Shown piece after piece: positions 22,806 through 32,600 of a DNA stretch of 64,000 nucleotides. The stretch covers positions 8,032,386 through 8,096,385 of the forward strand of contig NC_087063.1 of assembly GCF_963678635.1 (NCBI RefSeq). The letters are read 5' to 3'. The DNA is from Symsagittifera roscoffensis. Lineage: Eukaryota; Xenacoelomorpha; Acoela; Convolutidae. Position numbers and translations under genes: made by a program. How positions within the stretch are numbered: position 1 is the first letter of the stretch; each line of letters starts with the position of its first letter. Below the pieces are notes generated by a model. That model was not told where the DNA came from. It did not search any database and was given only the letters and a program-made list of their open reading frames with translations.

Positions 22806-24581
22806 CTATATTTGGGTTTCGAGCAATAGCGCGAATGCTTTCTGGTGAAAATTTTTTGAGTGATATTTATTTTCATAATATTTATTTTCATCAGGGTTTA
22901 GTTGTACTACATTGTGGCTGTTTTCTGATCCACATGGGACTGCGGTATCCCAGAAATAGGTTCTTCGTGAAAGTGTATCCACGAAATGTACTTTATTCTT
23001 ATAAAAGATAGGGATTCTTTTATAACATCGTTTATCTTCAAAAACGTATAGTGGTGATACTTTTTTAGTACAAGTATAAAACCATAAGATGTTTCCTTCA
23101 TAGTCTAAAAAATTTGATCTATTTCCAGATAATAAGTATCCTGCATAGGGTATTTTTAATACTGCTAGTGCAAGTGATTGTAATATTTGTGTTCGTTCTA
23201 ATTCGCATAATTGGTGTAGTGTTTCTAATTCGGAGAGTGACATTTCTTGAAAAATTCGGCTAATTGTATAATCTAGTTTCATATCTAAATGAATATCATA
23301 GTGGATATTACCGAAATATGTAGTGTTCATTAGTGATAATTCTTGTAAGCGTGTGCTTCTGGTGTCCTGAGGTTTTAGATGTCCACCAGGTTGTCCGTTG
23401 CTTTTTTGAAAATTAACTGGTATATAGGATGTTCCTTCGTTTAAAGGATGACCTGTGGCATATGGGTCGATTTTTATTTTTCCAGTGGTCATGTCGAATC
23501 CTTTTTCGTATTCAACTAATATTTCAGAGTATTGTGTTCTGTGAAGTGGATTCCTGTATTTACATGCAAGTTCTGTTTCTTGATATATTTGAAAACGTGT
23601 CAATTTGTTTTCTATATTGTCTATGTTTCTAAAATTAGAACTTAGTTTTCGTGATGGATGGACTTGTTCATATGGAATTGATTGTATAAAATATTTTTCG
23701 TGAAATTTTATCATACGAGCGTGTATTTTTGCTACTTGAAATGTTGTACATGTATCTTCGGGGAACCAAACAATTGTTGCTTGTGTTCTCGTTGTAGGGT
23801 CGCAATAACCTTGATCATTTTTACAAGGTAATCGGATTCCTTGATAGATCATTGTATTATCTGATAAATCTCGTGTTAGTTGTATTTTTTCGAGTTGTAT
23901 TTTCCAATCGAAAAACATTATTTCTTGGTATCCTTTATTTTTTGTGTCTGCTTTGCAGTTTGATGGGTCATTTATACCAATGTGTGGTATCCAATGTTTA
24001 TCGTGTAGGTCATAGGTTAATCGTCCGTGTGCGCCGTTATACGGGTATTTTTCGTCTAGTTTTATATGTCCTTGGTGTCTTTCAAGTTGTGATTGATGTA
24101 CAGAGTCTGAAAAAACTTGAAAATTAACTAATTTTCTTTGGGAGTTTTTATTTTGTGTGATGTTTAGTCTTAGTAATTCATTTTTACAATCGTCGGGATT
24201 GAGATGTAAAAGACGTTCTATATTACTTTGATAGAATGATTCATGGTCAAGTCGGTTTTTGTTTCCATTCGAGACTTGTGAACAATGTACTTTCTTTTCG
24301 GAAAATGTTGCTGTGAATTTATAACCTGTAACTGTTGTTGCTCGGGCTTTTGAATAGAGTGTTGCTATTACATCTGTGGTTTCTATAGCTTGTGGTTCTG
24401 TTTCACATTGTGATACTTGATTTATTGCATATTTATGTAGTGTTTTTTGTTCATTTTCTTCACAATCGTAATGTGTTACTAGTAAATCTTGTGGTCCTGT
24501 ACGAGGAGAAGGGTTTATGTTTTGATTTGAGATTACTAGAAAAGGGAGTTGGAGAAAAATTAATAATTTTAGAATATACAT
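22806..24581 (-). CDS. env: Envelope-like glycoprotein ectodomain ORF
   Basis: This 591-codon ORF begins with a signal-peptide-like hydrophobic N-terminus (MYILKLLIFLQLPFLVISNQ), followed by a Cys-containing extracellular-type region with several N-x-S/T sites. The region at residues ~455 to 560 (GYLLSGNRSNF, then paired Cys around a SPLYV / CYKRIPI core) resembles, from memory, the glycoproteins of invertebrate negative-strand viruses of the chuvirus type. Related proteins have been captured by LTR elements. That assignment needs a profile search. The last ~20 codons are out of frame: an A/T homopolymer (plus 22848..22857) separates it from its membrane-anchor part, which lies in another frame. 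As it stands the ORF would give an unanchored protein. ATG overlaps the end of ORF d. Confidence 0.7.
   Translation of the reverse strand: MYILKLLIFLQLPFLVISNQNINPSPRTGPQDLLVTHYDCEENEQKTLHKYAINQVSQCETEPQAIETTDVIATLYSKARATTVTGYKFTATFSEKKVHCSQVSNGNKNRLDHESFYQSNIERLLHLNPDDCKNELLRLNITQNKNSQRKLVNFQVFSDSVHQSQLERHQGHIKLDEKYPYNGAHGRLTYDLHDKHWIPHIGINDPSNCKADTKNKGYQEIMFFDWKIQLEKIQLTRDLSDNTMIYQGIRLPCKNDQGYCDPTTRTQATIVWFPEDTCTTFQVAKIHARMIKFHEKYFIQSIPYEQVHPSRKLSSNFRNIDNIENKLTRFQIYQETELACKYRNPLHRTQYSEILVEYEKGFDMTTGKIKIDPYATGHPLNEGTSYIPVNFQKSNGQPGGHLKPQDTRSTRLQELSLMNTTYFGNIHYDIHLDMKLDYTISRIFQEMSLSELETLHQLCELERTQILQSLALAVLKIPYAGYLLSGNRSNFLDYEGNILWFYTCTKKVSPLYVFEDKRCYKRIPIFYKNKVHFVDTLSRRTYFWDTAVPCGSENSHNVVQLNPDENKYYENKYHSKNFHQKAFALLLETQI
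22848..22857 (-). other. Frame break in an A/T homopolymer run
   Basis: A run of six A then four T (sense) marks where the two glycoprotein frames diverge. The upstream frame stops at 22806, while the other frame is open through the site. Confidence 0.6.
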
Positions 24582-25702
24582 GTGTATGATAATCCTGAGT
24601 ATGGATTATAAAATGTAATGTAGCCAATTGTGTTTTTGGTATATCTGTCGTATTTGTATATTACTTCAGTAGTTATAAACGGTGGTGGTAGTGATTGAGC
24701 TGTTATGTTAGGTGGATTTAATGGGTAGGGATGTTGGGTAATATTATTTAACTTAACTGTGATTTCAAACTTTAATTGTAAACTGTTTTGTTGGAGTATT
24801 TGAATATTGTGATCACGGATATCGTTGTGAATATCTTGGCGATATTGTAATCTATTAAGTGCCCAGTTATGAAGGCGGTTACTTTCTTGATGTTGTCCAA
24901 ATAGTGGTGGAGGTGCTGTGAATGTATTCCAATCTAGTCTTAAAGGAATATTTATTGATGATTGTTCTCGATATCTGGCGTCGAGATTATTTGGAAAGTT
25001 TAAGTTAAAGGGTGGTGGTGAAAACTGGCTTATTGATGGTGTTGATGGTAGTGATAATGTTTCTGGTAGTGATGAGGATGTTGTTGTATCCGTAGAAATA
25101 TCTATGGGGTCATTGACTAAATTTGGTTCACCTTGTGTAAATGAATGTGTAGTCCAATATGGTAGTCGCGATGCCTGGTTTGGGGGGTTAAAGGGATTTT
25201 CACGTATTTGCTCAGATGTTGGTGTTGAACCTAAGTAATCTGATGGTAGGCTTGAGGTGCTACGTTGTGAAAGAAGCGTAGGGGTTTCTGGTAATATACC
25301 AATGGGGTTTTCTGGAGTATTTTGTGATGGGGATTGAGGTATATCAAAATGAACTCGGGGAGTTTGAAGATTTCTGTTTCGTCGAGGATGTATAATTTGT
25401 CTATTTATTTCGACTGTATTTTGGCTTTGACTAGAATTTCTTATTCTACTTAGTTCTTGTGGTAGTGTTGGGTATAGGTTATATGTTGGTTCGCTTAAAG
25501 GTGCTTGTCGTTGGACTGGTTCTAGTGGTTCTGATAAACGAGTATGTCGTTCTTCAAAAGTGTATGGATTGTCTTGAAAAGAAATTCGTGTAGACGTTTG
25601 AGGATTTTGAGTAGTTGAAGGTGGTGTTTGGTTATCTTGGGATGATGTCGGTGAAGACTGATGCTGTGACTGTTGGGTAGCAATTTTTGATGGTTTTTTG
25701 AA
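24569..25702 (-). CDS. Methionine-less ORF d (377 codons)
   Basis: I read this frame triplet by triplet. It opens just after TAA (25705..25703), runs 377 codons without a stop, and ends at TAA 24571..24569. There is no ATG anywhere in it. The first ~250 residues are Gln/Ser/Pro/Thr/Asn-rich and disordered. The last ~120 look folded (NLDARYREQSSINIPLRLDW and on, then a Gln/Leu-rich helical part). Its end overlaps the glycoprotein-like ORF by 13 nt. Expression must come from a spliced exon, a non-ATG start or readthrough. The frames immediately upstream cannot shift into it because their stop lies before it opens. Unknown family. Confidence 0.6.
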   Translation of the reverse strand, partial: FKKPSKIATQQSQHQSSPTSSQDNQTPPSTTQNPQTSTRISFQDNPYTFEERHTRLSEPLEPVQRQAPLSEPTYNLYPTLPQELSRIRNSSQSQNTVEINRQIIHPRRNRNLQTPRVHFDIPQSPSQNTPENPIGILPETPTLLSQRSTSSLPSDYLGSTPTSEQIRENPFNPPNQASRLPYWTTHSFTQGEPNLVNDPIDISTDTTTSSSLPETLSLPSTPSISQFSPPPFNLNFPNNLDARYREQSSINIPLRLDWNTFTAPPPLFGQHQESNRLHNWALNRLQYRQDIHNDIRDHNIQILQQNSLQLKFEITVKLNNITQHPYPLNPPNITAQSLPPPFITTEVIYKYDRYTKNTIGYITFYNPYSGLSYTCIF

Positions 25703-25710
25703 TTATTACT

Positions 25711-25899
25711 TTAGTGAGAAATTTTGTGTTTATTATAATATTCTTCCAAAAAAAGAATTAGAAGGACTGTTGCTAGGGCAAATGTGAGGATTGCTTTCTT
25801 TATACATTTACAGATGGTCAAAATGAGGGATGATAAAAATGTTATGAAAATTACAAACAATAAAAAAATATCGGTTCTACTGAAAATTGTTCGTATCAT
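25711..25899 (-). CDS. Mini-ORF c (62 codons), hydrophobic
   Basis: It abuts mini-ORF b through TAA-ATG in the same frame. Residues ~10 to 30 (DIFLLFVIFITFLSSLILTI) and ~35 to 52 are two probable membrane helices separated by CKCIKK. It ends at TAA 8 nt before the methionine-less ORF opens in a different frame. Function unknown. Confidence 0.5.
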   Translation of the reverse strand: MIRTIFSRTDIFLLFVIFITFLSSLILTICKCIKKAILTFALATVLLILFLEEYYNKHKISH

Positions 25900-26127
25900 T
25901 TAGACAAGTTTGTTAAAATCGTACCTGTGGATATATTCAAGGGTTTTGGAAAGTTGGAGGAATAGTTCGAGAATAGTGTAGAAAATTAAAAAAATGTTAC
26001 AAAAAATGATTAGGATTATTAGAAAAGATTCAAGTATATCAAAAAGAAATATTATAAAGGCTTCAAGTATTGAAAAAAAATGTTTAAAATTTATAAGTAT
26101 TTGAGCAACTGTTTGAGAGAAGAGCAT
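25900..26127 (-). CDS. Mini-ORF b (75 codons), hydrophobic
   Basis: It starts at ATG directly after TAA of mini-ORF a and ends at TAA directly followed by ATG of mini-ORF c, all in one frame. Residues ~22 to 58 (FIIFLFDILESFLIILIIFC and on) are long and hydrophobic, enough for one or two membrane helices. This suggests a small membrane protein such as a viroporin-like factor, by inference only. If the flanking stops were read through, the three parts would form one protein of about 180 residues. Confidence 0.5.
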   Translation of the reverse strand: MLFSQTVAQILINFKHFFSILEAFIIFLFDILESFLIILIIFCNIFLIFYTILELFLQLSKTLEYIHRYDFNKLV

Positions 26128-26256
26128 TTAAGAAATGATCTCTTGGTCGAATATTTTTTGCTGTTTGAGGCGATTTTCTAGTGTGGTCGAATTATTTATT
26201 AGTTTTTTTGACAAGTGGGTTGAGTTTTGTAAAAAATTGTTGGGGGCAATTTTCAT
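26128..26256 (-). CDS. Mini-ORF a (42 codons) of a TAA-ATG chain
   Basis: It reads MKIAPNNFLQNSTHLSKKLI and ends DQEIIS before TAA. The next codon in the same frame is ATG of the following mini-ORF. It is polar, with coiled-coil-like spacing and N-x-T/S sites, and has no recognised family. Length alone gives weak support; the exact abutting junction and frame-sharing with its neighbours are what make it notable. Confidence 0.4.
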   Translation of the reverse strand: MKIAPNNFLQNSTHLSKKLINNSTTLENRLKQQKIFDQEIIS

Positions 26257-26728
26257 GGTGACTGGGAGGTCGTCTTTTTCTTTATTTTTGTTTGTCAAAT
26301 GATCCGGGGTATGGTGAGATTGTTATACTTTAGGCTAATTAAAATCTTCATTTTGTTACTTTAGGCTAAGTTATCAAATTTGTTTTGGGGGTATTCGTGG
26401 TCTGAGTTGGGGAAATATTGTTGATCTTTGGGTTATTAGATAAGGGAGGGGTACGGTATTATGGTGATATTTATTTTAGCTGTCAAGTTGGAGTGATTTG
26501 CTTATTTTTGACCTGGAGGTTGTAAAGTTATAGTTAGAGATGTGCCTGGAGTTCTAGATTATTCGTCTAATTGATCTTAGTTTGAGTTAGAGAAAGTGGC
26601 GGATTGGATGAATCCTATTGGTCTATTTTGAACTAGAATTATTGCGTACTTGTGAGCATGTTATTTTGAAAAATTGAAATGAAAAATGTTACGGAGGTTT
26701 CAAGATTGTGAAGTATGAAATCTTAAAA
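26257..26728 (-). other. Gap between pol and the downstream ORF block
   Basis: About 470 bp carry no long frame. A 13-bp word, TACTTTAGGCTAA (plus strand), is repeated at 26326..26338 and 26357..26369. A splice acceptor or subgenomic signal for the downstream ORFs could sit here, but none is clear. Confidence 0.35.
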
Positions 26729-29623
26729 TTACTTTTTAAATTCTACTTTCTTTAATGTTTTAGATTGGGGGATGAACATTTTGTAGTTTTTACGTGGTTG
26801 ATTTCGGAGTCTTGTTGTTTTTCTATGTTCAGATTTGTCTATTTCTTCTTGGGGTATTATTTGTTCTGTCATTTTTCTATTTTTTCTTTGTTTTGGAGAT
26901 TCTTTATGGTTTTGTGTATTGTTTTTGGTGGCGGTTGGTTTTGTGTTTTGATTTTCGGTGGGGTTATCATTTTGTTCTGTGTTTTTCAGATGTGGTTCAT
27001 TTTGAATGATTTTTAATCCTGTGAAAGAATATAATTGAGTTAATTCGCGGAGTGCGTATTCTTTTGGGTAATAAGGTAATAGGTTGTTTCGATGTTGAAC
27101 GATTTCTTTTGTGTTTGAGTCGGTAATTTTATATGTGACGTCAGTGGGTTTTGCAATTATTTGGTATGGTCCTTTTCGAAGGGGTTGTAATTTTTTAGAA
27201 ATTCCTTTTTGAGTATTAAAATTAGGTATTAAAACAAATGTTCCAATTTTTAAATCGGAGGCTGGTGTAAAACGTGAATTGATTTGTTCATTAATGTTTT
27301 GTCTTTGTAATAACTTTTTTGTTATTTTTTGATAAATTTCATTGTGTTTTTTATCTCTATTTAGAATCCATTCGGTGTGTGTACCGGAGGCTAGTTTAAG
27401 AATTTGTGGGTGATGAAAATGATCTTCATCATGTGTATGTAAAGGTAGGTTATAACAAATTGAGTCTTTATTTGGTTGACAATAACCTTGTGCGTTTTTA
27501 TGAGAATTTGCTGTAAACATTATTGGTTTGCGTGGCTTTTGGTTAAAAACCATTTCGTATGGTGACATTCCTAAAGTTGTCTTTATTTGTGAATTATATG
27601 CTAAGGGAAATAATTTTACATCTGCTGACCATTCGGTATATTTTGTATCATTTCCGTTGATGATACATCTAAGATATTCTTGTAATGAACGGTTCATACC
27701 TTCGACTAAGCCGTTTGTCCAAGGTGCATGAGATGTACGTGGTTTGTGTTTAATGTTGTATAAATGACATAGTGTGATAATTTCATTATTTATGAATTCT
27801 GTACCGTTGTCTGTGACTAAAATTTCTGGTAGTCCGAATTTTGCTATCCAGTGTTCATAGAGTGTTGTGTAAGCGTAATAAGCGTTACAATGTGGTACTG
27901 GGTTAAGTGCTACATAATGTGTAAATGCGTCAACAATTACCATAATGTAGGAGTTTCCTTCTGATGAGGGTGAAATTGGTCCCTTAGTATCAAATGAGAT
28001 ACGATGGTTAAAGTACAAACTTTGTCCTTTAAAATCTTGTTTTTGTGCTATTTGTTTTTGATTTGGGTAAGTTTTATTTAGTTGACATACTATACAATCA
28101 TTGCATAGTACTTTTATCCAAATTGGTGCATTTGGGAAGTAAAAATTTTGTATAAAATTTGAATATGTTTTTTTTTCTGATCCAGAGTGTCCTTTAATAT
28201 TTTGTGTATGTGAAATATTAAAAGCTATAAGAATCATACTTAAAGGGAGACATGGAACTGTAGATTCATTCAGGTTATACTCTAAAAGGTCTGTATTTTC
28301 GTTAATTGTTGTGTTGTTAAATTTGCGAAAGTATCGGAGGAGTGTTTTGTTTCCTAGAATGGTTGAATCTGCTTTGATAGGTTTAGTTTTATATTTGTGC
28401 CATGATTTCAGTTGTCGAATTACTGGGTCAAGGTTTTGATATTGTTTCAGTGTTGAAATTGTAATTGTTTCTGTTGGGGGGAGAAAAATGTTTTCGATTT
28501 CTAATTTAGATAAGGGTATTGTGTCAAGTGGGTCGTGAAGGTCAAAAACTTGATTTATTGTGTATTTTGAATCATTTGTTTGTGGTCCTGATAAATTTAT
28601 TTTATCAGTTAAATCTTCTTTTTCAATTAGTGGAAATTGGTCTTTTTTAGGCGGGTGTTGTTTTGTTCGTTTTTGTTGGGTGTTATTTTTGATCCATTGA
28701 GAATATGGGATTGGTTTGAAAGTTGATGTTCCAAGTAGATCAACTTCATAATGATTATTTTGACAATCTAAATAAAGTGGGAAATGTTGTAAATTATTTA
28801 TTTGTGATTGTTCAATATCAGTTTTTACTGCATATTTGCATTCCAATCGGGGTGATGTTTCGTTTTCTGCAAGGTAAAATTTTATGTTTTTGGGTATTTC
28901 AACTGTTGTTTTTCGTGTAAGTAATTCAGGTGGTGTATTTCGACTTAAGGTGTCTGGTAATGCAAGATTTTTTCCTGCAGTCCAAACTATATGTAAGTTT
29001 GGAAATTTCATTAGAATTAGTTGAAATCTGTAAACTCGGTGGTTTGGATTAGACTTTTGTGTAAAAAGAAAAATGATTGGTTTATGGTCTGTGAATAGAA
29101 CTGTTGGATGTTTTGATCCAAGTATCAGAAGTTCATATTCTGTCAGTGTATATATTATGGCTGTGCATTCTCTCATTAGAGTTGAGAGTCGTAGCTCTGC
29201 TTGAGTGAATAGTCGAGAATTTGCTGATATGAGGTTCATTTTATTTGTACCATTATGTGATTGTAATAGTGCTGCACCGATGCCAAAGTTCGAAGCATCG
29301 CACATTGCATAAAATGGTTGATTTGAGTCTGGAATTGTGTTTGAAATTTGTTCAGTTAAAAGTTTCTTTATTTCTTCAAATCGTGTTTGATGTTCTGTGT
29401 TCCATTCAAAATTATTTTGTTGTCTAAGGATGTTATAAAATGGTCGTAGATATAATTGCATTTTATAAACATATTTACTTAAAAAGTTTAACATTCCAAG
29501 AAATTCTTGGATTTTCTTTTTATTTGTTGGTGGTTGAAGTTTTTGAATAGCGTCAATGCGTGATTTCAATGGAGTGATTGTTTTTCTTTCTATATTATGT
29601 CCTAAGAATTTAACTCTTGTCAA
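26729..29623 (-). CDS. pol: RT C-terminus, RNase H and integrase
   Basis: The 964-codon frame opens at TTG (no ATG needed) and continues RT from TRVKFLGHNI, so it is the rest of pol after a one-base frame change at 29621..29628. RNase H shows D109 (CDASNFGIGAAL), E152 (MRECTAI) and D179 (FTDHKPI). Integrase shows a zinc-binding H472, H479, C507, C510, then the DDE core D545 (FDTKGP), D605 (TDNGTEF) and E641 (NGLVEGMNR). A GPY/F-type module (LRKGPYQII) lies near 815 to 825, and a basic, Thr/Asn/Lys-rich tail follows. No chromodomain is evident. All catalytic residues are present, so the protein should be competent if the frame change is bypassed. Confidence 0.9.
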   Translation of the reverse strand: MTRVKFLGHNIERKTITPLKSRIDAIQKLQPPTNKKKIQEFLGMLNFLSKYVYKMQLYLRPFYNILRQQNNFEWNTEHQTRFEEIKKLLTEQISNTIPDSNQPFYAMCDASNFGIGAALLQSHNGTNKMNLISANSRLFTQAELRLSTLMRECTAIIYTLTEYELLILGSKHPTVLFTDHKPIIFLFTQKSNPNHRVYRFQLILMKFPNLHIVWTAGKNLALPDTLSRNTPPELLTRKTTVEIPKNIKFYLAENETSPRLECKYAVKTDIEQSQINNLQHFPLYLDCQNNHYEVDLLGTSTFKPIPYSQWIKNNTQQKRTKQHPPKKDQFPLIEKEDLTDKINLSGPQTNDSKYTINQVFDLHDPLDTIPLSKLEIENIFLPPTETITISTLKQYQNLDPVIRQLKSWHKYKTKPIKADSTILGNKTLLRYFRKFNNTTINENTDLLEYNLNESTVPCLPLSMILIAFNISHTQNIKGHSGSEKKTYSNFIQNFYFPNAPIWIKVLCNDCIVCQLNKTYPNQKQIAQKQDFKGQSLYFNHRISFDTKGPISPSSEGNSYIMVIVDAFTHYVALNPVPHCNAYYAYTTLYEHWIAKFGLPEILVTDNGTEFINNEIITLCHLYNIKHKPRTSHAPWTNGLVEGMNRSLQEYLRCIINGNDTKYTEWSADVKLFPLAYNSQIKTTLGMSPYEMVFNQKPRKPIMFTANSHKNAQGYCQPNKDSICYNLPLHTHDEDHFHHPQILKLASGTHTEWILNRDKKHNEIYQKITKKLLQRQNINEQINSRFTPASDLKIGTFVLIPNFNTQKGISKKLQPLRKGPYQIIAKPTDVTYKITDSNTKEIVQHRNNLLPYYPKEYALRELTQLYSFTGLKIIQNEPHLKNTEQNDNPTENQNTKPTATKNNTQNHKESPKQRKNRKMTEQIIPQEEIDKSEHRKTTRLRNQPRKNYKMFIPQSKTLKKVEFKK

Positions 29624-32600
29624 AAAAAGTGTGATTTATCGGGGGCGGCCTTCAGATTTTCGTTCTGAAGTATTTGGTGATATTTTTCTAAAACATTGAA
29701 CATCTCGTCTTTTGTTTGTGATTGCATAAAAACATCGTCTAAATAGGTGATTGCGTTTTTCTTGAGTATTAGTGGTCTAAAAATTTTGCTCATAAAAGCT
29801 GAAAATGCTGCTGGTCCTATGGATATTCCATAGAATAAGCGGTTGAATTCATATTGTTGGTTTCCTATAACAAATTGTGTTAAACGTCGTGATTGTTCAT
29901 CTAGTGGCATTTGATTGTATGCACTATTCATATCGGCGGTTGTAAAGTATTTGCCGTTTATTTTTGTTAAAATAACTTGTATTGGTTCAATGGGCCAATT
30001 ACATTTTGATTCATCTATGAGTGAATTGAGGTATCTAGCGTCGAGAACGATTTTTAATGATTCTCCTTTAGCTAGAATGATAACAGGGTTGATGAATGTG
30101 TTGCCTTTTGGTTGTTCTTCTTTGTTTACTGGTGATATAATGTTGTATTGTTCTAAAATATCGAGTAATCTGTTCACTTTATCATGTAAGTGAATTGGTA
30201 CTTTACTTGCTCTCTGTTTTTTGAAAACTGCGTCTGGTTTTAACGGGAGATGTAGTGATGAACTGATTTTGCCAACATCGAATTTTGATGTTGCATAGAC
30301 TGATGAATATTTAATGAGCTGTTTGGCTATTTTTTCGAATTCGTCTTGTGTTATTTGTGAATGTTGGAAATTAAACATTGTTAAAAATTTCTGTTGGTCC
30401 TCTGTGTAGTTACTTATGTTGAATGTAGGTTTGAAATATGGAGTTTTTGTGAAATAATCCGTATTTCTGTTTTCGTTACTTATTATATTATTTATAGATA
30501 ATTCTTCATTAAGAATTGTAGATTGGCAAATATCTAGTAATTGGAGTATATTATTTACGCGATAGGCTTTTTCGTGTATTGGTGATATTGTAGCGTTGGT
30601 TTCGCAGTATCCTAAAAGTCCTAAAGGTAATGTTACTTGGTAAGGTGTGTTGTTATAGACATGTAAGGAAATGATATCGGAATTCGAATTTTTCAAATAT
30701 TTTATGGATGAGATTGTGATTTTGAAAAATTTATGAATAGGTTTGAATTCAAATTCTGACATATAAAATTTTTGTTTGTTTTGTTCTTTATCATATTGGT
30801 GAACTTGTTTGATTGAAAAATTATAGATATTTCCTGATAGTGGTTTTAGGTGTTTTCTTCGTTTGTTAAATATCGGGTAGAATTTTGAAAAGAATGGTGG
30901 TTGTTTATTTAATCTTTGAAAAAATGTTAAGGATGTTTCTTTTGTTTTTGTATATTTATCTTTGATTAATATTTTACTATTTAGTATGTTAATTGTTGGT
31001 ATGTACTTCGAAATAAATGGTATTCCAATGATATTATATTTAATGTCAGTGATATGGAATATTTGTTTAAATGGCTTATTTAAAATTTTGCTTTGTTCCA
31101 TTGTTCTGGTGGGGAGGAGAAATAATTGGATTTTTCCGTAGTTTATCAATGTTGATCCTTGTGCTGTTGCTAGTTTGCTGGAGGTTTCAAGAGGTGTTAG
31201 CTTTGGGTGTAAGGTTTTTATTTCATTCCATGTGGGGATGTTTATTATGTTTGATTCTGCTCCTGAATCAATTAAAAAATCTATTTCAAGGTCTGGTGGT
31301 TGAAATTCTTTATTTCTTGGGCTTTCTAAGAGAAATGGTATTGTCCAAATTTTTTCTTTGGGTTGTTTTTTTTGTATATTTTGATAAATGTGGTTTGTAT
31401 TCAAGCATTTTGTTTTGGTATTTTTATTGGTTTGATCTGTAGTGTTAATCTCGTTTGTTTCTTGCGTCGTTGGTGTGGAATTTATGGGTGTAGTGTAATA
31501 ATTTTGAAGAAATTCTGATTGATTTTCATATATGTGTGATGAAAAGGGTTGTTCATATATGACAGATTCATAGTCATTTTCGACTTTTATCATATTGATA
31601 GAAAGAGTGTTTTCAGTATCACTTTCTGAATCTGATGATGTACAGTTTATTTGATTGAGTTGTAACGTATCAGTTACTGTGTCATCAATACCTGGAGGGT
31701 CTGATGTTGTTTCTGGATTTGACTGTACTTGATTGATTTGTCTTTGATGTTTAGGTGTACTACTTCTGTGGCGATTATTAGAATGATTATAGTTATTATT
31801 ATTCCGGTGTGGTGATTGGGAATAATTTCTATAACGATTATTATAACTTGAGTGTCGATTTTGTGAATTATTTCGCGATCTGTTTTGGTAATTATTGTTT
31901 GGTCTGTTATAGTTCGATCTATTATATGAGTTATTCCTTGATCGATTGTTCGGGTAATTCTGGTTTCGGTTGTTTGAATAACTTCTATTTCGATTATAGG
32001 AGTAGTTTCTATTCCTATTGTATGATGAATTTCGTGATTGATTGTTTGGATAGTAGTTATTTCTTGGTTGGGAATTAGATCTAGAAACAAATCGTTGTGT
32101 ATTTGAATTTGATCTGGAGTAGTTATTTCGACTATTTGGTCTATTGTAGTGATTTTGTGATGAATTATACGTGTTTCTTCGTTCTGGTGATCTTCCTCTA
32201 TAACTTGAGTTATATGGTGATTGATTTCTTGTATAATTTGTATTGTTCGGGAGTGGTTTTCCTGAACTGTTGTTGCTGTGGACTGTTTTGTTCGGTAGAT
32301 TTTGATCTTTTTTCATGTATTGATAGAATGATTTATTTGGTTCTTTATATTTTTGAGGTTTATTTTGATTATCTTGCTGTTTTTGTCTACATTCGGAAAT
32401 ACTATGTCCGTATCGTCGGCAATAATTACACCATTTTTTGAAAGATGGTTTGCCTTTAAAGTTTGGGTTCTTTTCGTAGATATTGAGTATTTCAGTGATT
32501 TTTTCAACGAGGTCTGTCTCTGATTCCTGTATATTATTAATATTAGTGGGAGTCGTTTCAATTCTGTTAACGTATTGTAATTTCAGATTTTCCGTTTCTT

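Noticed and set aside
22806-24581. Baculovirus F-type (insect errantivirus) envelope
   Set aside because: I see no furin-like cleavage site followed by a fusion peptide typical of that family; other motif resemblance is closer to chuvirus-type proteins, with moderate confidence.
26765-27016. Plus-strand hydrophobic frames over the pol gene
   Set aside because: They lie opposite the integrase tail and arise from its A+C-rich sense codons read backwards.
31071-31442. 123-codon plus-strand frame with membrane-like sequence
   Set aside because: Shadow of the protease region of the gag-pol ORF, which carries real motifs.
31674-32090. 138-codon minus-strand frame, Ile/Thr-rich
   Set aside because: Alternate frame of the Arg/Ser/Asn repeat in Gag; its own repeats follow from the DNA repeats there.
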